From Bacillota bacterium (GTDB lineage Bacteria > Bacillota > Clostridia > Peptostreptococcales > Natronincolaceae): DNA of 7,691 nucleotides. The notes under the pieces were generated by a model. The model was not told the DNA's origin. It made no database searches and saw only the letters and a program-made list of their open reading frames with translations. Location of the stretch: contig JAEWHG010000143.1 in the NCBI GenBank assembly GCA_023387935.1, positions 1 through 7,691 on the forward strand, read 5' to 3'. Below, piece by piece: positions 1 through 6,544 of the stretch; position 1 is the first letter of the stretch; every line of letters starts with the position of its first letter. Made by a program: the position numbers and the translations under genes.

Positions 1-65
1 TAATTAAAGCTACTAGGACTTATAAGCACAAGCACTGTAAATAGTATTAAAATAAGTTTTTTCAT
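1..65 (-). CDS. N-terminal fragment of an exported protein (signal peptide only)
   Basis: Only the first 21 codons are inside the window; the gene continues beyond position 1. The ATG (63-65) follows an AAAGGAG ribosome binding site (74-80) at 8 nt. The peptide begins MKKLILILFTVLVLISPSS: two lysines, about 13 hydrophobic residues and then small polar residues, which is a typical Sec signal peptide or N-terminal anchor. No lipobox cysteine is reached. It lies after the ATPase terminator, so it probably has its own promoter between about 80 and 145; the best pair I can see (TTTATA, 18 bp, TATGAT) is weak. Nothing about the mature protein or its function can be said. Confidence 0.7.
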   Translation of the reverse strand, partial: MKKLILILFTVLVLISPSSFN

Positions 66-149
66 TACAAATTCTCCTTTCACTTATTTTAATAGTATCA
101 TAAATACCTATTCAAATAAATATAAAATACATTAATATACAATATTTGC

Positions 150-183
150 AAAAAACCTCTATCCATTTTGGGATAGAGGTTTT
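150..183 (-). terminator. Rho-independent terminator of the calcium ATPase gene
   Basis: A perfect 13-bp inverted repeat (arms 152-164 and 171-183; AAAACCTCTATCC when read on the minus strand, 6-nt loop) starts 5 bp after the ATPase stop codon. On the minus strand the second arm runs into six T (150-155). The A-run on the other side means it could also act on plus-strand transcripts, but no plus-strand gene is present here. Confidence 0.92.
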
Positions 184-187
184 AAAA

Positions 188-2872
188 TTAATGAACTTCG
201 TTATCTTTTACAATAGCTTTTCTTATTAAATCTACAGGTATAATTGAAAGTGCTAAAACTAATATAATGAACCATTCGTTAATAGCTAGCGGAGTAGTTC
301 TTAGTACAACACCACCTAAGTAAGTCATTATCACTTGAACAACTACAATTAACCCCATAACCTTAAGAAAATCTTTATTTTGTCCTATATGCTCGAATAT
401 ATTCTTACTTGTTGTTCTAGCATTAAAGCCGTTAAATACTGCTATTAAAACATATAAACAGAAGAACGCTGTCATATGGTGTAAGCCTTGAGTTCCATCT
501 ATAAACATATTTCCAATAGTTTCTGATTTTAAGAAGAATATACTAAGTACTGCTGTAAAAATTGCACCAACACCTATAGCAGTCTTCATATAACTTGAAA
601 GAATATTCTCGTCTCTTCTCATTGGTTTTTCCTTCATATATCTCTTAAGAGCAGGCTCTCCACCAAATGCAAGTGCTGCTAAAGTATCCATAACTAGATT
701 GATCCAAAGCATTTGAGTAATTGTAAGAGCCTCATGAATACCTATGAATGGTCCTATAAAGCTTATAAGTACAGCTGAAACATTTATTGTTAGCTGGAAT
801 ATAATAAACTTTCTAATACTCTTGAATATAGTTCTTCCATATAGCACTGCTTTAGCAATCGATTGGAAGTTATCGTCTAGAATAACAATATCTCCTGCTT
901 CCTTTGCTACTTCCGTTCCAGATCCCATTGCAAAACCAACGTCCGCTTGCTTAAGAGCAGGTGAGTCATTTACTCCATCTCCTGTCATACCAACTACAAG
1001 ATTAAGATCCTGTGAAATTCTTACAAGTCTAGATTTATCAGTAGGTAGAGCCCTAGCAATAACACGGATGTTTGGAAGCATTTTCTTTAAATCTTCATCC
1101 GATATTTTTTGTAGCTCGTCAGATGTAAGAACTATTTGATTTTCATCTGTTAGTAGTCCTGCATCTTTTGCTATTGCTATAGCGGTTTCTTTTCTGTCTC
1201 CAGTAATCATAACAACTTGAATTCCCGCTTCTTGAACCTCTTTTATGGCTTGAGTAGCTTCTGCTCTTACATCGTCTCTTATGCCTAAAATACCAACTAG
1301 AGTTAAATTAGTAAATTCACCATCTTCATTTAGTACTTCGTCAGAAGTTGCTATGGCTAAAATTCTAATTGCTCTACCTGCCATTTCGTCCATTTGTTTT
1401 TCAAGTGCATCGTGATTATTAAAAGGTTGTTTATTTCCATTTTCATCATAATAGTATTTACATTTTGAAATTATTTTTTCTGGAGCTCCCTTTAATAAAG
1501 TTAAGTTATAATCACCTGCAACTTGAGTAGCAGAATACTTTTTATCAGAACTAAAAGGCATAGCTTTAACTTTCTGTACATTATATAGACTATCATTGAT
1601 CTTACTATGGTCTATGAATCCTAACACAGCTCTCTCTGTACCATTACCACCAATTATTTTATACTCTCCATTTGCTCCCTCTGCTTGGCTAATAAGAGCA
1701 TTTGTATTTTCAGTGATTGATAAATGTAAGATTTTTTGTAGATTTTCTTCTACTGAATTATAGTTATTATATTTTTTAGTATTACCAGTAATAAATTCTA
1801 CAACTTCTAGTTGACCTTTAGTAATTGTACCTGTTTTATCTGAAAATAATATATTTAAACCACCTGCTGTTTCTATACCAACTAATTTTCTAACAAGTAC
1901 GTTATCTTTAAGCATTTTTCTCATATTTAATGAAAGTACCATAGCAATCATCATAGGCAATCCTTCTGGAACAGCAACTACTATAATAATTACACCCAGA
2001 ATAATAGCCGTTACTAAATCATTAAGAGGAGTTGATATATTACTAAAATATGCAGCGATTTCGACCATATTAAAGTTATTTTCAATTACCGCTTGTTGGA
2101 AAAAATATGCAACAGTGATCAATCCACCACCGATGTAACCGAACATGGAAATTTGTCCTGCTAGCTTTTCAAGCTTAACTGTAAGTGGAGATTCTCTGTC
2201 TTCTGTTTGCATCTCTTGAGCTAATTTACCGTAATGTGTATGATCTCCTACAGTCATTACTTCCATAACACCTTGACCGCTTACTACAACAGTTCCTCTA
2301 AATAGCTTATACTCATTAAAAAAGCTCTTTTTCTTTTCTTCCTCTGTTTCTATGTAATTACTTGGCATAACAAATTTTTTAGCTTCTTTAGATTCACCAT
2401 TCAATGTTGCCTGGTCTACTCTCAGTTCTCCGTCTATTAACTTTCCATCTGCTGGAATTAAGTCTCCAGATTGCAGAACAACTAAATCCCCTACAACGAT
2501 ATCATCTATTAATATTTCTTCTATTTTACCATCTCTAAAAACCTTAACTAGAATTTTGGATGCATCTTCCTGTAATTTTTGGAAAGCATTTTCATTACTA
2601 TGCTCCGACCAAGTACTAACAAGAGTAGCAAGTAATACTGCAACAGCAATACCTGCCGATTCATACCAATGCGCCTTACCCATAAATACGAAAATAACAT
2701 TAATAACGAGAGCAAAAATTAATATTTTTATAATTGGATCATTAAAATTTCCGATAAACTTATGCCAAAAAGTTTCCGTTTCTATTTGAGTTAAGGAGTT
2801 CGATCCATTTTTTTGTCTCGATAACTCTACCTCATTTGGACTTAAACCTTTAAAATGATTTTCCACTTGCAT
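188..2872 (-). CDS. Calcium-translocating P-type ATPase, PMCA-type (P2B-like)
   Basis: An 894-residue P-type ATPase, expected to pump Ca2+ out of the cytoplasm using ATP. Visible in order: cation-ATPase N-terminal region (about 1-45); TM1-2 (about 47-88); actuator domain with the LNGES loop (157-161, the TGES equivalent); TM3-4 with VPEGLP (301-306); phosphorylation motif SDKTGT with aspartate D345; nucleotide-binding KGAPE (461-465); TGD (557-559) and TGDGVND (630-636) hinge motifs; then about six C-terminal membrane segments. Predicted Ca2+ ligands match SERCA site II: E303, N725 and D729. In TM5 the residue equivalent to the SERCA site I glutamate is alanine (NVSA, 697-700), as in plasma-membrane pumps, so one Ca2+ per cycle is inferred. 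There is no calmodulin-binding tail, as usual in bacteria. The ATG lies only 3 nt from AGAGG; a GTG at codon 3 (2864-2866) would have a 9-nt spacing and is a possible alternative start. Full length and intact. Confidence 0.93.
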   Translation of the reverse strand: MQVENHFKGLSPNEVELSRQKNGSNSLTQIETETFWHKFIGNFNDPIIKILIFALVINVIFVFMGKAHWYESAGIAVAVLLATLVSTWSEHSNENAFQKLQEDASKILVKVFRDGKIEEILIDDIVVGDLVVLQSGDLIPADGKLIDGELRVDQATLNGESKEAKKFVMPSNYIETEEEKKKSFFNEYKLFRGTVVVSGQGVMEVMTVGDHTHYGKLAQEMQTEDRESPLTVKLEKLAGQISMFGYIGGGLITVAYFFQQAVIENNFNMVEIAAYFSNISTPLNDLVTAIILGVIIIVVAVPEGLPMMIAMVLSLNMRKMLKDNVLVRKLVGIETAGGLNILFSDKTGTITKGQLEVVEFITGNTKKYNNYNSVEENLQKILHLSITENTNALISQAEGANGEYKIIGGNGTERAVLGFIDHSKINDSLYNVQKVKAMPFSSDKKYSATQVAGDYNLTLLKGAPEKIISKCKYYYDENGNKQPFNNHDALEKQMDEMAGRAIRILAIATSDEVLNEDGEFTNLTLVGILGIRDDVRAEATQAIKEVQEAGIQVVMITGDRKETAIAIAKDAGLLTDENQIVLTSDELQKISDEDLKKMLPNIRVIARALPTDKSRLVRISQDLNLVVGMTGDGVNDSPALKQADVGFAMGSGTEVAKEAGDIVILDDNFQSIAKAVLYGRTIFKSIRKFIIFQLTINVSAVLISFIGPFIGIHEALTITQMLWINLVMDTLAALAFGGEPALKRYMKEKPMRRDENILSSYMKTAIGVGAIFTAVLSIFFLKSETIGNMFIDGTQGLHHMTAFFCLYVLIAVFNGFNARTTSKNIFEHIGQNKDFLKVMGLIVVVQVIMTYLGGVVLRTTPLAINEWFIILVLALSIIPVDLIRKAIVKDNEVH

Positions 2873-2894
2873 CTTCCTCTTTCTTTATGATTTT

Positions 2895-2939
2895 TATATT
2901 TTCCAATTATCATTATTAAAATAATAATTGGAAAATATA
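2895..2939 (-). repeat. 16-bp perfect inverted repeat in the ATPase 5' leader
   Basis: Arms 2895-2910 (TATATTTTCCAATTAT on the plus strand) and 2924-2939 are exact reverse complements around a 13-nt spacer. The repeat sits 23 bp before the ATPase start and downstream of its predicted promoter, so it would form a stem-loop in the mRNA. No T-run follows it on the minus strand, so it is not a standard terminator. It could be a protein-binding site or a stabilising hairpin. Confidence 0.6.
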
Positions 2940-2952
2940 TCTATATCTTTTA

Positions 2953-2988
2953 TAATAATCATTATACTACAGAATATATACTTTTCAT
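2953..2988 (-). promoter_or_regulatory. Predicted promoter of the ATPase gene with overlapping PerR/Fur-like box
   Basis: On the minus strand a perfect -10 TATAAT (2961-2966) is preceded by a weak -35 ATGAAA (2983-2988) at 16 bp. The -10 lies inside GTATAATGATTATTA (2953-2967), which matches the PerR consensus TTATAATNATTATAA at 12 of 14 defined positions; an overlapping 19-mer matches the classical Fur box at about 14 of 19. The region is very A+T-rich, so chance matches are likely enough to keep confidence modest. Confidence 0.4.
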
Positions 2989-3086
2989 AGTATTAAATAT
3001 TATATTTTATTTTTTTAATAATTATCTATAAATAGATTAACTTTTTTAGAAATTATATTGAAATATTTAATCCAACTTAATATCCT

Positions 3087-3791
3087 TTATTTATTACCTA
3101 ATTTATGGTATCTATATAGAATGTTTACTATTCTCTCTAATGTTATAAGTTCTTTCGGTCTACTACCATCCGTTATTCCTACTGCCTCACTAGTTGCCCA
3201 CTCCATAGCCTCCTTCGCCCAATTACTTATATTATTTTCATTGCTATCTTGTTTATACTCAATATTCGAAAATTCTAATATTCCTTTAACAATTCCAACA
3301 GCTGCTTTTTTTATAAAATTTTTATCTCTCATTAGTTTCTCTTCTTCAGGATTGTTAATAAAAGCTACTTCGACCAATGCAGCAGGCATATTAGTTTCTC
3401 TTAAAACTAAAAGGTCTCTATTTTTTACTCCTCGATCTGTTAGACCTATTTCTTTTACAAGATTACTTTGTATCAATTTTGCTAACCTATTTCCTAGAGC
3501 TGATTTATGATATGCGAAGGTCTCTGTTCCATTTGCAGTAGCATTGGATGCACTATTCATATGAATACTTATAAAATAATCTCCTTTGTTATTATTCGCT
3601 ATATTTACTCTTTCCAACAATTCAACTCTACGATCATCACTTCTAGTTAGCCTAGCATCAACGCCATGCTTTTCCAACATTTGACTAACAATAAGAGAAA
3701 TACTTAAATTTACATCTTTCTCCATTAGTCCTGTAGGCCCAACTGCACCAGAATCATTTCCTCCATGGCCTGGGTCAATAAAAATTATCAT
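3087..3791 (-). CDS. N-acetylmuramoyl-L-alanine amidase (Amidase_3), endolysin-like, no signal peptide
   Basis: A 234-residue zinc amidase that would cut the bond between N-acetylmuramic acid and the L-alanine of the peptidoglycan stem peptide. The catalytic domain (about 1-175) has DPGHGG with zinc ligand H9, E24 as second ligand, SIHMN with H77, and catalytic E141 in LVEVAFINN. The C-terminal segment (about 188-231) contains WAKEAMEWATSEAVGITDG followed by RPKELITLERIVNILYRYHK, a module often found at the end of clostridial phage and prophage lysins and resembling SLH or wall-binding repeats. The protein starts directly with the catalytic fold (MIIFIDPGHG), so it has no export signal. The ATG has a strong GAGGAGG site (GGAGG 8 nt upstream). 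No other phage gene is visible, so it may be a domesticated or remnant lysin, or a housekeeping autolysin released by another route, for example at mother-cell lysis. The function of the fold is secure; the role is not. Confidence 0.9.
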   Translation of the reverse strand: MIIFIDPGHGGNDSGAVGPTGLMEKDVNLSISLIVSQMLEKHGVDARLTRSDDRRVELLERVNIANNNKGDYFISIHMNSASNATANGTETFAYHKSALGNRLAKLIQSNLVKEIGLTDRGVKNRDLLVLRETNMPAALVEVAFINNPEEEKLMRDKNFIKKAAVGIVKGILEFSNIEYKQDSNENNISNWAKEAMEWATSEAVGITDGSRPKELITLERIVNILYRYHKLGNK

Positions 3792-3813
3792 TTTCTATTC
3801 CTCCTCAATTTTA

Positions 3814-3857
3814 TATAGATAAAGACTTAACTCTAGTAGAATTAAGTCTTATCTATA
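3814..3857 (-). repeat. Long inverted repeat just upstream of the amidase ribosome binding site
   Basis: Arms 3814-3830 and 3842-3857 pair over 16 bp with a single bulged A (TATAGATAAAGACTTAA against TTAAGTCTTATCTATA on the plus strand), loop 3831-3841. On the minus strand it ends about 10 nt before the GAGGAGG site of the amidase and is followed by TATAAAATTGAGG, not a T-run. A terminator is therefore unlikely; an mRNA leader stem-loop or an operator fits better. Confidence 0.55.
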
Positions 3858-3893
3858 CATTAAATATATGAAAAAAGGAATTTATAGTTCGGT

Positions 3894-4019
3894 TTATTTA
3901 CCTACATACCCAGTTTTTTCAACTAAACTTTGTCCTTTAAAGACATTTAGAGCAAGGAACAATCCACTTGTTAGTAGTACCAGAATACATATCATTTGTA
4001 GCGCTAAAGAAGATTTAAT
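3894..4019 (-). CDS. Possible small single-TM protein, or remnant, with no canonical start at its 5' end
   Basis: An open frame between the GNAT and amidase genes. From the only ATG (3993-3995) it encodes 33 residues beginning MICILVLLTSGLFLALNVF and ending in EKTGYVGK: one membrane segment and a short basic tail. That ATG has no ribosome binding site. The frame stays open upstream for 8 codons (KSSLALQ before the Met) back to an ATT at 4017-4019 directly after a stop codon. Read as a start, ATT would give a natural-looking 41-residue peptide starting MKSSLALQM, with GGAGG inside the end of the GNAT gene 13 nt before it. It is either a small membrane protein using a rare ATT start, a gene whose start has mutated, or a chance frame. 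Family not recognised. Confidence 0.35.
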   Translation of the reverse strand: MKSSLALQMICILVLLTSGLFLALNVFKGQSLVEKTGYVGK

Positions 4020-4026
4020 TTAAATG

Positions 4027-4452
4027 TTATTTCCTCCATATCATCAAATATTCTTTTTCATTTAAATTATCATCTACTAATTCTTTTTCTATTATAAAAC
4101 CATTCCTGCTATAGAATTTATAAGCAACGACATTTTTCTGGAAAACTTTTAATTCTATGTACTCCTTGTGTTTTTTCACATAATCTAAGAGTTCTTTGCC
4201 ATAACCTTTACTTTGAAATTTACTATCAATAAAAATTGCTGCTAAATAACTATCTACCATTGAAATAAATCCTATTAATTCTTTATCTTCTTCTATGATA
4301 TATGTATCTGACATGGGAATATACTGTTCTCTCATATCTTTTTTAGCAGATTCCCAATACTCTTTGTCAACAAAATCATGTGCCTCTAATGATACTTCAT
4401 ACCATAATTCAACTATCTTATCTATATCTTGTTTATTTGATTTTCTTATCAT
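4027..4452 (-). CDS. GNAT family N-acetyltransferase, YjaB-like
   Basis: A 141-residue Gcn5-related N-acetyltransferase that would transfer acetyl from acetyl-CoA to an amine; the substrate is unknown. Motif A is present as AAIFIDSKFQSKGYGKELL (71-89), with QSKGYG (80-85) forming the pyrophosphate-binding loop. Motif B is NVVAYKFYSRNGF (107-119), containing the usual tyrosine near the C-terminus. The pattern EAHDF...EYW near residues 23-33 and the short length resemble the E. coli YjaB group. A strong GGAGG site lies 7 nt before the ATG. It starts 68 bp after the PHP gene with no terminator between them, so co-transcription is plausible. Family assignment is firm, subgroup and function less so. 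Confidence 0.88.
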   Translation of the reverse strand: MIRKSNKQDIDKIVELWYEVSLEAHDFVDKEYWESAKKDMREQYIPMSDTYIIEEDKELIGFISMVDSYLAAIFIDSKFQSKGYGKELLDYVKKHKEYIELKVFQKNVVAYKFYSRNGFIIEKELVDDNLNEKEYLMIWRK

Positions 4453-4520
4453 ATAATAACCTCCAGATTTTCTTCATAATTCCATATATTTAATTAAATT
4501 TCTATATTTTATATTATAAC

Positions 4521-5354
4521 TTAGATAACTGTATTATTAATAAATTCTAATCTTAATTTGTCTATATTAACCTTTGGAACACCTAAGGTTCTATTATTAA
4601 ATTCACCATGACAATCTGAACCTGCAGAAATCATTAAATTATTTTCTTCACAAAATTTTACATAATAATTTGCATCTTCTATATTCTTTAAATATGGTGA
4701 AAAACATTCAATGCCCGAAATGCCAAAACTTTTCCATTCATTTAATGCTTCTACTGATAGCTTTTCTCCTTTGTTATAAGCACTAGGATGTGCTAAAAAT
4801 GAATAACCACCTGCATCTTTAATTATTTCAATTATTTCCTTAGGATTTTTTAAACATAATTTTTCTTTGCTTAACTTTACTATTTCAAAATATTCGTTAA
4901 TATCTTTTATTATATTCTTATCAATCAAATAATTTAAAGACTCCCATCCGCCTCTCTCTCTACTGTGTGTATACGAATAATAGTCCGTAATATCTTTGAT
5001 CTTATTCTGCTGCTGTACATATTCAATAACTCTAGTATTGGAATTTTTTCTTTGTATTCTATTAAACTTTAATAATTCATTTAACTTAATATTTTCATAA
5101 TCGAAATCATATGCAGTTATATGGTATTCTTCATCATTATATGTACATGAAATTTCTACTCCTATAACATAACAAATATTACTTGGAACCTTATTTAGCA
5201 TCTTTATACTGTTCTCGATTGTATCGTGGTCAGTAATAGAAAATATTTTTATGTTATTTTTTATAATGCGATCTAATAATTCATCCACTGTCCAGGTTCC
5301 ATCGGAAGCTATAGTATGAATATGCATATCCACTTGATAATCCTTTATCCCCAT
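4521..5354 (-). CDS. PHP-domain metal-dependent phosphoesterase (TrpH/YciV/RNase AM-like)
   Basis: A 277-residue PHP (polymerase and histidinol phosphatase) protein, the usual length for the stand-alone TrpH/YciV group. All expected metal ligands are visible: DMHIHT with H11 and H13, D18 in ASDG, TDHDT with D42 and H43, GVEIS with E67, H78 in YHITAY, AHP with H189, and GSDCHGE with D247 and H249. Together these bind a di- or trimetal centre. Characterised relatives hydrolyse phosphates from nucleotides (Cv1693, 3',5'-nucleotide bisphosphates) or trim the 5' end of RNA (E. coli RNase AM/YciV); which activity applies here cannot be told. The middle insertion (about 90-170) carries no motif I know. 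The start ATG follows GAGGTG at 5 nt. It appears to be first in a possible PHP-GNAT-amidase run. Confidence 0.88.
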   Translation of the reverse strand: MGIKDYQVDMHIHTIASDGTWTVDELLDRIIKNNIKIFSITDHDTIENSIKMLNKVPSNICYVIGVEISCTYNDEEYHITAYDFDYENIKLNELLKFNRIQRKNSNTRVIEYVQQQNKIKDITDYYSYTHSRERGGWESLNYLIDKNIIKDINEYFEIVKLSKEKLCLKNPKEIIEIIKDAGGYSFLAHPSAYNKGEKLSVEALNEWKSFGISGIECFSPYLKNIEDANYYVKFCEENNLMISAGSDCHGEFNNRTLGVPKVNIDKLRLEFINNTVI

Positions 5355-5500
5355 ATCGTCACCTCTTTTTCTTTGTAGCCCGCATCTATAATACTAAGGG
5401 TCATTCGAACTACACACCTTGTCTTCTCATTAATTTTGTTAAAAAGATCTTTTCTATACATATATTTTATATCATTTTCCTAAAAAAGAATATAATTTCT

Positions 5501-5536
5501 CCATGCGCCAACTAAATCAGCTTAATTTACGCATGG
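5501..5536 (-). repeat. Stem-loop at the predicted 5' end of the PHP mRNA
   Basis: Outer arms CCATGCG (5501-5507) and CGCATGG (5530-5536) pair perfectly. An inner 5-bp stem, TAAAT (5513-5517) with ATTTA (5525-5529), stacks on it with a 5-nt one-sided bulge (5508-5512) and a 7-nt loop. It is more G+C-rich than its surroundings. It lies about 10 nt after the predicted transcription start, a place where hairpins often stabilise mRNA. It does not match a riboswitch class I know, and the nearest T-run is about 11 nt further on. Confidence 0.5.
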
Positions 5537-5553
5537 TCTGTAGGAATTGTATA

Positions 5554-5582
5554 ATTGTAGCACTTAGATATCTCAGCATAAA
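5554..5582 (-). promoter_or_regulatory. Predicted extended -10 promoter for the PHP gene
   Basis: On the minus strand TACAAT (5554-5559) is preceded by TGC, an extended -10 element, and a weak -35 TTTATG lies 17 bp upstream (5577-5582). Transcription would begin near 5547, just before the stem-loop, giving a leader of about 190 nt. Confidence 0.35.
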
Positions 5583-5652
5583 ACTTTCGTATTTTTACAT
5601 CAACTAAACGTATATTTTTTACCTTTGTTCCTATTTTCACTCCTAAAATAAC

Positions 5653-5692
5653 AGAAGATAAAACCCACTAAGGTTAGTGAGTTTTATCTTCT
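5653..5692 (-). terminator. Terminator hairpin downstream of the short-chain dehydrogenase
   Basis: Nineteen-base arms (5653-5671 and 5674-5692) are complementary at every position but one. In minus-strand RNA that position is a U-G wobble, while in plus-strand RNA it is a C-A mismatch, which favours function on the minus strand. The core ...ACTCACTAA/TTAGTGGGTTTT carries its own T4 run, with a second run (TTATTTT) after the hairpin. It begins 20 bp after the dehydrogenase stop. Confidence 0.75.
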
Positions 5693-5712
5693 ATTTAATA
5701 ACATTTCGTGTT

Positions 5713-6477
5713 CTAATAAGCAGTAAATCCACCATCTACAGCAATGCACTGACCATTTATATACGAAGAATCATCACTTGCTAAAAACACTGCCACTGTT
5801 GCTATTTCATTTCCTTTACCCATTCTAGGGTTAGCTCCTGCACCTGATGTAGCCATACCATAACCTTGTTTGTTTATGTTCTGCATATAATCTCCTGTGC
5901 CTATTTCTGTTTCTATTCCACCAGGACAGATCGCATTGCATCTAATATTTTGTTTTGAATACATAAAGCCTGTATTTTTAGTTAATCCAACTAAGGCATG
6001 CTTAGAAGCAGTATAAGCAGCTCCAGCTCTACATCCATATAGACCTCCTATGGAAGCAACATTTATAATTACGCCACTACCTTGCTTTTTAAATTCTACA
6101 AGAGCCTTTCTTATAGCATAGAACGGAGCATTTAAATTAATATTAATAACTTTATCCCACATATCATCTTCAACTTCATCAGTAGGGCTAAAATCATCCA
6201 TTATACCTGCATTATTAACTAAAATATCTAATTTCCCAAATTTATTTATGGCTTCATCAATCATAGACTCTACCTTAGCTTTATCAGAAACGTCTGCCAT
6301 AAATGGTACTATTTCTCCTTCTAATTCCTTAGATTCTTCCATGAGCGCATTTAATCTATCCATACGACGTGCAACCGCTAATACTTTAGCGCCTTCTTTA
6401 GCGTAATAATATGCGATATCTTTTCCCATACCAGCACTTGCTCCAGTTACTATTGCAATCTTTCCTTTTAATTTCAT
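5713..6477 (-). CDS. Short-chain dehydrogenase/reductase (classical SDR)
   Basis: A 254-residue classical SDR, an NAD(P)-dependent oxidoreductase with a Rossmann fold; the substrate is unknown. Visible motifs: cofactor loop TGASAGMG (11-18), D62-V63 in ADVSD, NNAG (88-91), N114 in NINLN, and the catalytic S142, Y155 and K159 (YTASK), followed by PGG (185-187) and the end motif NGQCIAVDGGF. The two arginines after the second strand (ARR, 36-38) suggest NADP(H) over NAD(H). Family relatives include glucose 1-dehydrogenase, 3-oxoacyl-ACP reductase and 7-alpha-hydroxysteroid dehydrogenase; the sequence alone does not choose between them. GGAGG lies 8 nt before the ATG. It seems to be a single-gene unit with its own strong promoter, operator-like palindrome and terminator, pointing to inducible expression. 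Confidence 0.93.
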   Translation of the reverse strand: MKLKGKIAIVTGASAGMGKDIAYYYAKEGAKVLAVARRMDRLNALMEESKELEGEIVPFMADVSDKAKVESMIDEAINKFGKLDILVNNAGIMDDFSPTDEVEDDMWDKVININLNAPFYAIRKALVEFKKQGSGVIINVASIGGLYGCRAGAAYTASKHALVGLTKNTGFMYSKQNIRCNAICPGGIETEIGTGDYMQNINKQGYGMATSGAGANPRMGKGNEIATVAVFLASDDSSYINGQCIAVDGGFTAY

Positions 6478-6518
6478 AATACCTTCCTCCTAAGAAAAGT
6501 TTATTATTACTTGCGTTA

Positions 6519-6544
6519 ATAATTGTTAATATATTAACAATTAT
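6519..6544. promoter_or_regulatory. 26-bp perfect palindrome, probable operator of the SDR gene
   Basis: The half site ATAATTGTTAATA is repeated as its exact reverse complement with no spacer. It begins immediately downstream of the predicted -10 element and covers the expected transcription start, the usual place for a repressor operator. Symmetry and length fit a dimeric TetR- or MarR-type regulator, but no such regulator is encoded in the window. Confidence 0.65.

Larger units (their letters stand above)
5355..5712. other. 358-bp gap: SDR terminator plus promoter and leader of the PHP gene
   Basis: No convincing gene is present. From the high end it holds the dehydrogenase terminator (5653-5692), an A+T-rich stretch, a probable minus-strand promoter (5554-5582), a hairpin near the predicted transcript start (5501-5536), and about 150 nt of leader running to the PHP start. 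Two short minus-strand open frames occur: 38 codons at 5345-5461, overlapping the PHP start, and about 53 codons crossing the terminator and promoter. Neither has a good ribosome binding site or a recognisable product. Confidence 0.6.

Noticed and set aside
86..115. TTGAAT/TAAAAT promoter for the partial exported protein
   Set aside because: The implied start point would fall inside the ribosome binding site at 74-80, so this pair cannot serve the gene.
744..1139. Plus-strand open frame of 131 codons antisense to the ATPase gene
   Set aside because: It lies wholly opposite conserved ATPase motifs (including the hinge region), has no recognisable domain and no ribosome binding site; it is a shadow of the real frame.
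2556..2789. Plus-strand open frame of 77 codons antisense to the ATPase N-terminus
   Set aside because: Opposite a well-conserved coding region, with no family resemblance.
3022..3052. Small palindrome with a T6 run on the plus side (ATCTATAAATAGAT, then TTTTTT)
   Set aside because: The stem is only 5-6 A-T pairs, and no plus-strand gene ends here; it is oriented wrongly for the amidase.
3058..3510. Plus-strand open frame of 150 codons antisense to the amidase
   Set aside because: The minus-strand frame carries the full set of Amidase_3 zinc ligands and a strong ribosome binding site; the plus frame is only its hydrophobic shadow.
5386..5425. GTTCGAAT resembling a tRNA T-loop on the minus strand
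   Set aside because: Flanking bases do not form the T-stem, and no acceptor, D or anticodon arms can be folded around it.
5528..5686. Minus-strand frame open for about 53 codons through the SDR terminator and PHP promoter
   Set aside because: Its possible GTG start has no spacing from AGGA, it runs through the terminator hairpin, and the translation has no recognisable family.
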